Source: a virus
DNA length: 28,236 nucleotides
Direction: 5' to 3' (one strand)
Virus record (IMG/VR): IMGVR_UViG_3300027985_001696
Coordinates: 1-28,236 of that record
Below, one piece after another: positions 21,873 to 28,236 of the stretch; the first letter of the stretch is position 1; each line of letters begins with the position of its first letter. The translations under genes were made by a program, and so were the position numbers. The notes below the pieces were generated by a model. It saw only the letters and a list, made by a program, of their open reading frames with translations. It did not search any database and was not told where the DNA came from.

Positions 21873-21904
21873 AAGGACGTTCTGAAACGGGCGTCCTTTT
21901 GTTA
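21873..21904 (+). terminator. Intrinsic terminator after the small acidic gene
   Basis: AAGGACG (21873-21879) and CGTCCTT (21892-21898) form a 7-bp stem followed by TTTTGTTATA. It lies between the portal/minor-head part and the scaffold/capsid part, suggesting separate tuning of capsid expression. Confidence 0.7.
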
Positions 21905-22006
21905 TACCCAAATTGCCAACCATGTCGGCGTTTAAATGCATGGACTGCCCCAGGCGCGGAGTGGCCGCGCGTTTATAAGTTAAATCGCGGGTGGGTAAGG
22001 AACAAT
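21905..22006 (+). other. Short intergenic stretch before the scaffold gene
   Basis: About 100 bases without a gene. A small stem GCGCGG (21954-21959) with CCGCGC (21965-21970) is present, followed by GTTTATAAGTT. No clear promoter is seen, although one would be expected after the terminator at 21873-21904. A frame upstream in phase with the scaffold has no ribosome site. Confidence 0.35.
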
Positions 22007-22591
22007 ATGCCTGAATTTCTCAAAAAGCTATTTGGTGAAAAAGCTGTGACATTCGAAGAGTTCGAGACAGCCTACAAAGCACAGGAGAAAGACGGTGTAA
22101 AAATCGTCAACCTGGCAGATGGGGGATATGTCGACAAGCAGAAGTTTGACGCGAAGGCTACGGAAGCGAAAACCGCTACCGACAGTCTGGCGACGCTGCA
22201 GGAAACCGTTAAGAAGTTTGATGGCGTAGACGTGGACAAGCTGAAAACAGCTGCCACAGATGCGCAGAAAAAATTTGATGCGGATCTTGCTACTGTACGC
22301 CGTGACAATGCTGTGGATCTGGCCCTTGTTAAGGCGGGTGCACGCAATGTCAAAGCGGCGCGTGCGCTGCTAGATCTCTCCAAAGCAAAGCTTAAGGACG
22401 ATGGTAGCGTGGAAGGCGTGGACATTGAAGCTCTGAAAAAGTCGGATGCCTATTTGTTCACGGTGGTAACTGAAACTGATACCGGCGACGGGCACGATGG
22501 CGGGGATCCCGGCGCAGGTGGCGACAAAACAAGTACGCTTGAGAGTGAAATCACGGGCGCGTTATTCGGTCCGCCCCCCGCCGCAAAATAA
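22007..22591 (+). CDS. Scaffolding protein (phage GP20-like)
   Basis: A 194-residue scaffold protein that would guide capsid assembly and then leave. MPEFLKKLFGEKAVTFEEFE at the N-terminus is typical; a long Ala/Lys/Asp/Thr-rich coiled coil (about 35-115) and a GDGHDGGDPGAGGD-type flexible loop before the C-terminus follow. The start at 22007 has TAAGGA six bases upstream. It lies 21 bases before the capsid gene, as expected. Confidence 0.88.
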   Translation: MPEFLKKLFGEKAVTFEEFETAYKAQEKDGVKIVNLADGGYVDKQKFDAKATEAKTATDSLATLQETVKKFDGVDVDKLKTAATDAQKKFDADLATVRRDNAVDLALVKAGARNVKAARALLDLSKAKLKDDGSVEGVDIEALKKSDAYLFTVVTETDTGDGHDGGDPGAGGDKTSTLESEITGALFGPPPAAK

Positions 22592-22612
22592 TAATTTACG
22601 GAGGTTATTTTT

Positions 22613-23566
22613 ATGCCTATTTCCCTTGCACAGGCGCAAGCTCTTTCTCAGAGCAAGCTGACCAATTTCGTTATCAGCGAATTTCGCAAGTCGGCGCTTC
22701 TTGATAAGCTGCCGTTCGACAACACGGTTCTTCCGCAGGGTGGCCAAACGCTTGCCTATGTGTACAACCGGGTTACAACGATGGCTACGGCGGCTAACCG
22801 TGCAATCAACGCCGAGTATGTACCGCAGGAAGCGGCAACCACGCAGCAAACTGTCAATCTCAAGGTTTTCGGTGGATCGTTCCAGGTTGATCGTGTGATT
22901 GCAAACCACCAGAAACAGGTTGTCGATCATGTTCAGTTCCAGGTGCAGCAGAAGACGCAGGCGACGATCGCGCTGTTCCACGATCAGTTCATCAATGGTG
23001 ATTCTGCTGTGAATGGCGGAGTCGCATTCGATGGACTTGATAAGGCAATTACAGGGAGTACGACCGAATATACGCCGACGGCGAACATCAACCTTTCCAG
23101 CTCTGCAAACATCGACAGCAACTGGAAAGTATTGCTTGATTCCCTGCGCAAACTTCGTGCGCTTATGGATCAGGCACCTACGCTTCTGCTCATGAACCTC
23201 GACGCGTTTGGCGTGTTTCAGAGCGTCATGGATCGTGCGGGCATCAATCTTGCATCGAAGCAGGACTATGGCTTTGAAACCGTCCAGTGGGGCAATGTTC
23301 TTGTTATGCCGCTGGGTGACAAGCCGGGCACATCCAATCCCGTTATCGAAACGGACGAGAACGGTCTGACGAGCATTTATGCAGCACGTCTTGCGTTGGA
23401 TGGTGTGCACGGCGTGTCTCCGGACGGTACCACCGTTGTAAGAACGTACCTGCCTAATATGACAGCGCCGGGTGCGGTGAAGACCGGTGAAGTTGAGATG
23501 GTAGCCGCTATGGCGCTAAAGGCGACGCGTGCGGCCGCTGTGCTCCGCAAAGTACAGATCGCGTAA
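22613..23566 (+). CDS. Major capsid protein, HK97-fold type
   Basis: A 317-residue capsid protein. Without a separate delta domain, which agrees with a stand-alone scaffold gene. Recognisable parts are an N-terminal arm, the E-loop region LPQGGQTLAYVYNRVTT, a spine-helix area HVQFQVQQKTQATIALFHDQ, and a C-terminal A/P domain (LLLMNLDAFGVFQSVMDRAG, AALALKAT-type end). CGGAGG precedes the start. This will be the most abundant virion protein. Neighbours (scaffold, connector) support the call. Confidence 0.92.
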   Translation: MPISLAQAQALSQSKLTNFVISEFRKSALLDKLPFDNTVLPQGGQTLAYVYNRVTTMATAANRAINAEYVPQEAATTQQTVNLKVFGGSFQVDRVIANHQKQVVDHVQFQVQQKTQATIALFHDQFINGDSAVNGGVAFDGLDKAITGSTTEYTPTANINLSSSANIDSNWKVLLDSLRKLRALMDQAPTLLLMNLDAFGVFQSVMDRAGINLASKQDYGFETVQWGNVLVMPLGDKPGTSNPVIETDENGLTSIYAARLALDGVHGVSPDGTTVVRTYLPNMTAPGAVKTGEVEMVAAMALKATRAAAVLRKVQIA

Positions 23567-23579
23567 GGAGGAAAAACGG

Positions 23580-24155
23580 ATGCCGAGAATCTATGCGCAA
23601 AATGAAACGCATGAGATGGACTTCGGTTACGTTGATTTTGTTGCTGGCGTCGCGGTGTTACCCGCTGGCGCCAGCGTTGACTATTTCAACGCTGCTGATC
23701 TCCACTATATCGTGGATGATTCCAAGCATAAGCTTGAGTTGTGGGATGGTATGACTGTCGCGCAGCTTGATGAACTTTACACTTACCTTGGCGGAACCCC
23801 GTCCGGCGAGGATACCAAGTATGCAAAGGTTCGAAAGATCGAAACGTTGCTGTCTGCGAAGCTCCTTGTTGCGTTGGTGGTGGCTTCCGAAGCGGGTACT
23901 GAGGTTGGTGACACAAAGATCACGATCACTGATCCCGGCGAAGCAACATACTTTGCGAAAACTGGCGAAACGACAGCGCCATCGCTGCTTTATGGCGACG
24001 TACCGGATGATACATGGACAGAGCTGACACTCGTTGCGGGGGTTACTCAGTTCACGCCGGGCGACGTAGCGCACGATAAGCTTGGCACTGTTCGGGTGAA
24101 TGCTGACGGCGCGGTCGATGCGATCGCAGCTGATGATTTGGTGGTGAATTCGTAA
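23580..24155 (+). CDS. Structural protein, possible head decoration or fibre
   Basis: A 191-residue protein (MPRIYAQNETHEMDFGYVDF...) placed right after the capsid gene with GGAGG upstream. Its first half has a KLELWDGMTVAQLDELYTYL helix; its second half (about 105-191) is strand-rich and Thr/Gly-rich (VGDTKITITDPGEA), like beta-sandwich decoration domains. The function is inferred from position. It overlaps the next gene by TAATG. Confidence 0.72.
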   Translation: MPRIYAQNETHEMDFGYVDFVAGVAVLPAGASVDYFNAADLHYIVDDSKHKLELWDGMTVAQLDELYTYLGGTPSGEDTKYAKVRKIETLLSAKLLVALVVASEAGTEVGDTKITITDPGEATYFAKTGETTAPSLLYGDVPDDTWTELTLVAGVTQFTPGDVAHDKLGTVRVNADGAVDAIAADDLVVNS

Positions 24156-24481
24156 TGTACAAAATCAAAACCAATCTTGATGTCAATGGGCGCGGCTGGG
24201 GACTTGATTTCGAGCATGGCGTTGCCTATACCGAACGTGACGACCTCGCTAGACGGTTAAAATCGCTCGGATACGAAGTCGAGAAACAAGAGCAGAAAGC
24301 TGAGCTGCCTGCTGTGATCGAAACAGTCAATACAAACCCTCCTGAGTCGACAGATGCAGAAACGACTGATCCCGTTAAGAACGACGTGGGTAAGTTTATT
24401 TGCTCGATATGCGGCAAAGAGTGCGGGAGCCAGGCAGTGCTTACCCGGCACATGAACAAAGAACACGCTGAACATGCTTGA
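24155..24481 (+). CDS. Small protein with a C-terminal C2H2 zinc finger, in the head module
   Basis: A 108-residue protein. The N-terminal part (1-45) reads MYKIKTNLDVNGRGWGLDFE and contains the helix DDLARRLKSLGYEV. A Glu/Thr/Pro-rich linker (45-78) leads to a C2H2-type finger, FICSICGKECGSQAVLTRHM, with NKEH supplying the last His. Eukaryote-like zinc fingers are rare in bacteria but do occur in some phage head modules. It might hold DNA or another head protein. The call is by pattern. Confidence 0.78.
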   Translation: MYKIKTNLDVNGRGWGLDFEHGVAYTERDDLARRLKSLGYEVEKQEQKAELPAVIETVNTNPPESTDAETTDPVKNDVGKFICSICGKECGSQAVLTRHMNKEHAEHA

Positions 24482-24496
24482 AAGGATGGCTGACGG

Positions 24497-24868
24497 ATGA
24501 GTACTGAAAGCACAATTGCAATACTCACTGTAAAGGCTAAGGTGCCGCTCGGTATCACCGATACGGACACACTTTTGGACTGGGTTGTTGCGGGAACACT
24601 TGATAAAGTGCTTGTCGACATCCGCCAGCCCTTTCTTCCCGCACTTCTTTACAACACTGTTGCGGAGATGTGCGTTGATGCCTATCGTATAGCGAAAGCC
24701 GCGGCAGGCGATGACGCAGGGCAGATTGTTGGTAGCGTGTCGAGCGTATCAGACAACGGACAATCTGTGTCTTACCGTGAGAGCCCGTACGCCGGCGCGA
24801 TCGCAAAAGCGGCGGAAACCATTCTAAAGGACTATGATAGGCAGCTGGCCGCATACAGAAGGATGTGA
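24497..24868 (+). CDS. Head-tail connector (gp15/gp6-like)
   Basis: A 123-residue protein with the helical form of phage head-tail adaptors: IAILTVKAKVPLGITDTDTL, a Tyr-rich helix FLPALLYNTVAEMCVDAYRI and the C-terminal AIAKAAETILKDYDRQLAAY. Expected to form the first ring under the portal. The ribosome site is weak (GGATGG). It lies 6 bases before the next gene. Confidence 0.82.
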   Translation: MSTESTIAILTVKAKVPLGITDTDTLLDWVVAGTLDKVLVDIRQPFLPALLYNTVAEMCVDAYRIAKAAAGDDAGQIVGSVSSVSDNGQSVSYRESPYAGAIAKAAETILKDYDRQLAAYRRM

Positions 24869-24874
24869 CGGCGC

Positions 24875-25216
24875 ATGAATATTCCCGCAAGTTTCCTGCA
24901 GGCGCAGGCGACGGCATTTCAGGATAAGACCATCGCGCTGCTTGCGACGGCAACTACCTCAGGCTCGCTTGGCAGCGTAACGAAGTCGCCGGGGGCAAGT
25001 GTGTCGACGCATGCTTGTAACGTTCAGTTTGCTTCTGACAAGCTGCTGATCGAGCAGTATGGGCTTGTTGCAGGGCAGGATATCATCATCACGGCTGGTA
25101 GTTTGCCGATTGTCAAGGACGATTTCGTATCCTATTGCGGAGTTGTATACCGGGTGATTGAAACGCCGCGTTTTGATTCCCACATCAAGTTGATTGCAAA
25201 GCGGTGGCAGACATGA
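24875..25216 (+). CDS. Head-closure protein (gp16-like)
   Basis: A 113-residue, strand-rich protein (LIEQYGLVAGQDIIITAGSL, KDDFVSYCGVVYRVIETPRF), the form of phage head-closure/stopper proteins. Place between connector and the HK97 gp10-like gene agrees. It overlaps the next gene by ATGA. Confidence 0.8.
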   Translation: MNIPASFLQAQATAFQDKTIALLATATTSGSLGSVTKSPGASVSTHACNVQFASDKLLIEQYGLVAGQDIIITAGSLPIVKDDFVSYCGVVYRVIETPRFDSHIKLIAKRWQT

Positions 25217-25728
25217 GCGTAGTATTTGAATGCGACAAGCTTGTAAACAAGCTCAGGGTAATCGGTGATAAGGATATCGCCGCTAATGTTGTTAAGCGTT
25301 TGGTTGCAAGGGGGATGAACATTGCAAAGCCTTTAGCGCAATCCACAAAAAGCGACGTTGCTGCCGGTATCGTTGCGGATCCGCTTGAGACAGATGGAGA
25401 TACAGCAACAGGCGGATTCGGGACCAACCATCAATTGGCACCTTTTTTTGAGTATGGCACGGGCTTGCCGGGGCACCAAGGTGTTGTTTCAAATGGTCAG
25501 CCGCGGAATCCAGCCGCATCTGGTTTTGCATTTACGCTTCAGACTACGATCTTGTCAGGACCGAATGCTGGAAAGCAGCGGCGTGGATGGGTCTATTTCA
25601 AAGATGGTCGTTTTTATCACACGCTTGGACAGCCAGCACGGCCGTTCATGTACCCGGCACAAGCCTTGCTTGAACAAGAAGCTGGTGAAATTGCCGGCAT
25701 TACTGTGAAAGACGCGATAAAGGGGTAA
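25213..25728 (+). CDS. HK97 gp10-like tail-completion protein
   Basis: A 171-residue protein. An N-terminal helix (KLVNKLRVIGDKDIAANVVK...MNIAKPLAQ), a central loop with FEYGTGLPGHQG and the C-terminal GQPARPFMYPAQALLEQ, which is the hallmark (R-PF-x-P-A) of HK97 gp10-type proteins. It joins head and tail. The start at 25213 overlaps the previous stop; an in-frame GTG at 25204 is less likely. Confidence 0.9.
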   Translation: MSVVFECDKLVNKLRVIGDKDIAANVVKRLVARGMNIAKPLAQSTKSDVAAGIVADPLETDGDTATGGFGTNHQLAPFFEYGTGLPGHQGVVSNGQPRNPAASGFAFTLQTTILSGPNAGKQRRGWVYFKDGRFYHTLGQPARPFMYPAQALLEQEAGEIAGITVKDAIKG

Positions 25729-25732
25729 TTAT

Positions 25733-26128
25733 ATGGGCATTGAAGAACTGATCAAGGAATTGATTGAAACAATCACGACAGTCACTTGGACGCCCGGCAC
25801 TTACCCTCAGAGCATCGCAACGATGAAGACGAAGCCTGTTGGCGCTTGGGGTGTAACTGTGGGAACCGGCCAGACAACCAACACGAGACGGCTTGCGACA
25901 GTTGAAACCAATGTTTCAGCCTCGGTATGGTGCGCGTCACCTGAGCTTCGTGCAGCGGTGAAAGAAGCTGTATTGAATACGCTTTCAGGGGTTGGATTCG
26001 TTGCCCTTGTACCATATGATGCCGAGGTTACACTCGAGGATCAGTCAACGGCCTATGTTTCAAACATGACATTCCGGGCATGGATTGATACCGTAACCGG
26101 ATGGGTTTATCAGAATCAGAATTCATAA
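25733..26128 (+). CDS. Tail terminator-like protein
   Basis: A 131-residue protein with a mixed fold: helix MGIEELIKELIETITTVTWT, strand region VGAWGVTVGTGQTTNTRR and ETNVSASVWCASPELRAAVK, fitting minor tail or tail-terminator proteins that cap the tube. Position before the tail tube gene supports the role. AGGGG is a moderate ribosome site. Confidence 0.8.
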   Translation: MGIEELIKELIETITTVTWTPGTYPQSIATMKTKPVGAWGVTVGTGQTTNTRRLATVETNVSASVWCASPELRAAVKEAVLNTLSGVGFVALVPYDAEVTLEDQSTAYVSNMTFRAWIDTVTGWVYQNQNS

Positions 26129-26145
26129 CAGAAGGAGTAAACAAT

Positions 26146-26844
26146 ATGGACAGACTTGTTTCGATGGGGACTATCTTAAAGGTTAAAGCCAGCGGCGCGT
26201 CTGTGTTCACACAGATCACCGATGTAAAGAAGTTCCCTGCATTCATGGGATCCGCAGAAATGGTGGATACCACCTGTATTGAGGATACCCAAAAAACATC
26301 TGCGCCCGGGCAATCTGATCCCGGCGACATGGAATTCACACTTGCCTATACCGGCATGCAAGCAGGATCGAATTGGGACACTCTGCGTGCCCTGCAGCTT
26401 GCTGATGTGGCGGCGGATTTCCAGGCGATTTTCCCGGACGGTTCCGGTTTCCAGTGGAACGCAAAAGTGGCGCTGTCCATGGGCGAGGTCGGTGACGGCA
26501 ACAGCCCGCTGGAATTCGGCTGCAAGCATTTCCCGACGGGTGAGATCCTGCCGATTGATGAAATCGTTGAGACTCCGACCTTTACAACGGATCTTCTGAG
26601 TGTTGATACCGTTGCTGAAGGCGCAAGCAAAACGCTGATGATCGTCGCGGCCGTGTCCGATGGCGGCACGCTGACGTATTTGTGGTACAAGAACCACATC
26701 GCCCTGCCGGAAGTAGCTGCGTCTCTTACGATTGCGGCCGCGGAAGCGTCCGATGCCGGCGCATACAAATGCGTCGTTACGAACACGAAGAATGGCGCGT
26801 ATGTCTCCGCACAGAGCAACGTATGCCAGCTCGCTGTAATCTAA
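26146..26844 (+). CDS. Major tail tube protein with C-terminal Ig-like domain
   Basis: A 232-residue tube protein. The tube domain (1-145) reads MDRLVSMGTILKVKASG..., with FPAFMGSAEMVDTTCIEDT and LEFGCKHFPTGEI. After LSVDTVAEGASKTL an immunoglobulin-like domain (about 155-232) follows: LTYLWYKN and SDAGAYKCVVTNT, the usual W and DxGxYxC signature. Such Ig domains project from phage tails and may bind the host surface. GAAGGAG precedes the ATG at 26146. Confidence 0.93.
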   Translation: MDRLVSMGTILKVKASGASVFTQITDVKKFPAFMGSAEMVDTTCIEDTQKTSAPGQSDPGDMEFTLAYTGMQAGSNWDTLRALQLADVAADFQAIFPDGSGFQWNAKVALSMGEVGDGNSPLEFGCKHFPTGEILPIDEIVETPTFTTDLLSVDTVAEGASKTLMIVAAVSDGGTLTYLWYKNHIALPEVAASLTIAAAEASDAGAYKCVVTNTKNGAYVSAQSNVCQLAVI

Positions 26845-26860
26845 GCAAATACAAACAAGG

Positions 26861-26885
26861 GGGCGGTTGCGTAAAACAACCGCCC
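26861..26885 (+). terminator. Hairpin after the tail tube gene
   Basis: GGGCGGTTG (26861-26869) and CAACCGCCC (26877-26885) form a perfect 9-bp stem with a 7-base loop, followed by AATATTTTC. The weak T run suggests partial termination or mRNA-end protection, lowering expression of the downstream tail chaperones. Confidence 0.7.
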
Positions 26886-26904
26886 AATATTTTCGGAGGG
26901 GAAT

Positions 26905-27276
26905 ATGGAAACATCTTTTGTGCTTACGGTTTCCGGTGAAGAGCACCGTCTTGCAATGCCCACGCGTTGGGTTATTGAAGCAGAGAAAAAGCTTGGCATG
27001 TCGCTCGTGGCTGCTATGGAACAGATCGATCGTAACTCGGTGATCTCCATTGTATTATGGGCAGCTATGCAGAAGCTTGATCACGGAATGACTTATGAAA
27101 AGACCTGCGACCTGATCGATAAGATGGTCGAAAACGGGTGTGAGTTTGGCGGCACTGGTTACGAGGACTTTTCCGTTACAGTTCGCGCTAAACTGTACTC
27201 GCAACTCATGGTCATTTCCGGTTTTTTTACGAAGGAGCAGTCGGCAGCGATTACGGCGGAGATGGCCAAAGCGTAA
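26905..27276 (+). CDS. Tail assembly chaperone, short form (gpG-like)
   Basis: A 123-residue protein (METSFVLTVSGEEHRLAMPT...), with the strand-then-helix layout of siphophage tail chaperones (RWVIEAEKKLGMSLVAAMEQ). It would bind the tape measure during tail assembly. GGAGGGG is the ribosome site. Near its end the run TTTTTTT (27222-27228) reads as GGT TTT TTT in frame, a classic -1 slippery site, so a fraction of ribosomes continues into the next frame. Confidence 0.88.
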   Translation: METSFVLTVSGEEHRLAMPTRWVIEAEKKLGMSLVAAMEQIDRNSVISIVLWAAMQKLDHGMTYEKTCDLIDKMVENGCEFGGTGYEDFSVTVRAKLYSQLMVISGFFTKEQSAAITAEMAKA

Positions 27277-27662
27277 CCGACGAAGAATTCAGCGCGACGA
27301 AGATTATCCAGAGCGAATACGATGATGCTTTGCGTATCGGTATTCGCTCTGTTGAGTTTTGGGATTTATCGCACGGTGAAATACAAGCAGAAATTCGAGC
27401 GTTTAACAGGCGTGAGAAAGAACGAGCCAAAGAAGAGCGGATCCGTTTTGAATGGCTTGCGATATTTCTGTATCGTACATCGATTGCTATCAGCGCAATG
27501 GTTTGGGAACCGAAAAAGGCGCCTACAATCAAAAAACTGTTCCCGGAACTCTTTCAGGAAGAAGAATCGTCTGAAGTTCCGCAGTGGAAAAGGCAACAAG
27601 CGGGAATGGCCGCATATGCGGCTGCACATAATGCAAGATTAAGAGCCAAAAAGAAGGGGTGA
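27228..27662 (+). CDS. Tail assembly chaperone extension (gpGT-like), by -1 frameshift
   Basis: This frame is open from the slippery run at 27222-27228 to the stop at 27660-27662, and lies at -1 relative to the short chaperone. Reading after the slip gives YEGAVGSDYGGDG and then KIIQSEYDDALRIGIRSVEF, a fusion of about 252 residues in all. No ATG with a ribosome site explains it as a separate gene; the first TTG (27330) is internal. Residues KKKG end the protein four bases before the tape measure. Confidence 0.85.
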   Translation, partial: YEGAVGSDYGGDGQSVTDEEFSATKIIQSEYDDALRIGIRSVEFWDLSHGEIQAEIRAFNRREKERAKEERIRFEWLAIFLYRTSIAISAMVWEPKKAPTIKKLFPELFQEEESSEVPQWKRQQAGMAAYAAAHNARLRAKKKG

Positions 27663-27666
27663 GATC

Positions 27667-28236
27667 ATGGGCAAGAGCGAAGAAATCAAGGTTTTAATAA
27701 CTGCTGACGCCGGAAAACTCAACCGTGAACTCACCTCAGCTGAGAAAGCAGTACTTAAGGCAAAGGGCATTGTGCAGTCCGCGAGCGGCGCGGTGGAAGG
27801 TTCCAGTAAATCCTGGGCTAAATATCGTAACGCAGCTGTCACTGAAATGAACAAGGCCATGGAAGGCGTAAGGAAAGCCCAGGAGAAGGTGCGCCAAATT
27901 CGTTCGCAGATCTCTGCAACTACTATGCCTGATAACGATCTTGCGCCTTATATCGAAGCTTACCGCGGGATGAATCGGAGCGATGCACAGATTCAGGACA
28001 TGATTGCAGAGATGCAGCGCCCAAGTCCTGCATTACAGCAGCAATTGGATACCGCAACCGCAGAGCTGGAAACGTACAAAAAGGCTGCTCAGGATGCCGG
28101 ACAAAGTGTTGATTACTTGAACCAAAAGGTTGAAGAGACTTCGCGTGCGGAAAACGCACAGGTAGAAGCGGCGAAATCAGCGGCCGCGCGTGCACGAGAT
28201 CAAGCGAAAGCTACCAGAGAAGCTGCAACAGCGCAT
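27667..28236 (+). CDS. Tape measure protein, N-terminal part (runs off the window)
   Basis: The frame opens at ATG 27667 with AGAAGGGG upstream and stays open for 190 codons to the end of the window. The N-terminus (MGKSEEIKVLITADAGKLNR) is typical for tape measure proteins, which set tail length; long coiled-coil stretches follow (RKAQEKVRQIRSQI, ATAELETYKKAAQDAGQ, ENAQVEAAKSAAARARDQA). The 3' part lies outside. Confidence 0.9.
   Translation, partial: MGKSEEIKVLITADAGKLNRELTSAEKAVLKAKGIVQSASGAVEGSSKSWAKYRNAAVTEMNKAMEGVRKAQEKVRQIRSQISATTMPDNDLAPYIEAYRGMNRSDAQIQDMIAEMQRPSPALQQQLDTATAELETYKKAAQDAGQSVDYLNQKVEETSRAENAQVEAAKSAAARARDQAKATREAATAH

Larger units (their letters stand above)
299..28236. 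mobile_element. Prophage of siphovirus type, left part
   Basis: Gene order is integrase, repressor/Cro switch, recombination and replication genes, late regulator, terminase, portal, head, connector, tail tube, tail chaperones and tape measure, which is the standard order of Firmicutes temperate siphoviruses. The left limit is placed at the outward-facing end of the serine recombinase because such integrases normally lie next to the attachment site; the exact att core cannot be fixed without the right end. The tape measure runs off the window, so tail-tip, lysis and attR sequences are missing. All key replication and structural genes seen are intact, so the element looks functional rather than decayed. 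Confidence 0.93.

Noticed and set aside
22562-23410. Long minus-strand frame of 282 codons opposite the capsid gene
   Set aside because: It lies entirely against the well-supported capsid and scaffold end, has no ribosome site and no protein-like features.
26176-26946. Long minus-strand frame of 256 codons opposite the tail tube gene
   Set aside because: Shadow of the tail tube gene; no ribosome site; composition reflects codon bias of the real gene.

Overview
The window is most of a temperate tailed (siphovirus-type) prophage, probably in a mid-GC anaerobic Clostridia-type Bacillota host. This rests on the large serine recombinase, the LexA/CI-like repressor facing a Cro-like gene, dense short operons with strong AGGAGG-type ribosome sites, and an SPP1/HK97-like late module. 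The host cannot be named from the sequence. The right end of the prophage (rest of the tape measure, tail tip, lysis, attR) lies outside the window.

Layout. 1-298 is non-coding, hairpin-rich flank or attachment-side DNA. 299-2210 (minus) is the integration operon: unknown protein, Phd-like protein, serine recombinase, joined by 4-base stop/start overlaps and driven by a promoter at 2242-2270. 2290-2410 (plus) is an apparent free-standing small RNA gene with its own promoter and terminator. 2427-3385 (minus) is the self-cleaving repressor plus a small membrane protein. 3402-3530 is the divergent operator/promoter switch. 3547-12231 (plus) is the early operon: Cro-like regulator, a highly structured leader at 3786-3899, several small proteins, a secreted protein, an SbcC/RecF-like ATPase, a Sak4-like ATPase, a DUF669-type protein, a DEAH helicase and a primase-helicase. 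12231-12452 is a non-coding block of GGGGTCAAAA repeats in both orientations plus a perfect 38-bp AT-centred palindrome, read as the likely replication origin. 12485-15228 holds a RusA resolvase, small zinc-type proteins, a PAPS-reductase-like protein and a sigma-region-4-like late regulator. 15209-16137 is a self-contained AT-rich cargo unit (moron): near-consensus promoter, probably leaderless membrane protein gene, small partner gene, terminator. 16148-16399 is a lone minus-strand gene.

The late module runs from 16467: fused small and large terminase, portal, head morphogenesis protein with a PBECR-like C-terminal domain and an overlapping small acidic gene, scaffold, capsid, a structural protein, a C2H2-finger protein, connector/closure/tail-completion proteins, tail tube with an Ig-like domain, tail chaperones joined by a -1 frameshift, and the start of the tape measure.

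How it works together. The repressor binds the TTYCAG-type half-sites and silences the early promoter at 3478-3506. RecA-stimulated self-cleavage would release it. The early genes then replicate and recombine DNA from the origin-like block, and the sigma-like protein probably turns on the packaging and morphogenesis genes. The least explained parts are the putative sRNA, the structured leader, the repeat/palindrome block, the leaderless membrane-protein unit and the head-protein/PBECR pair.
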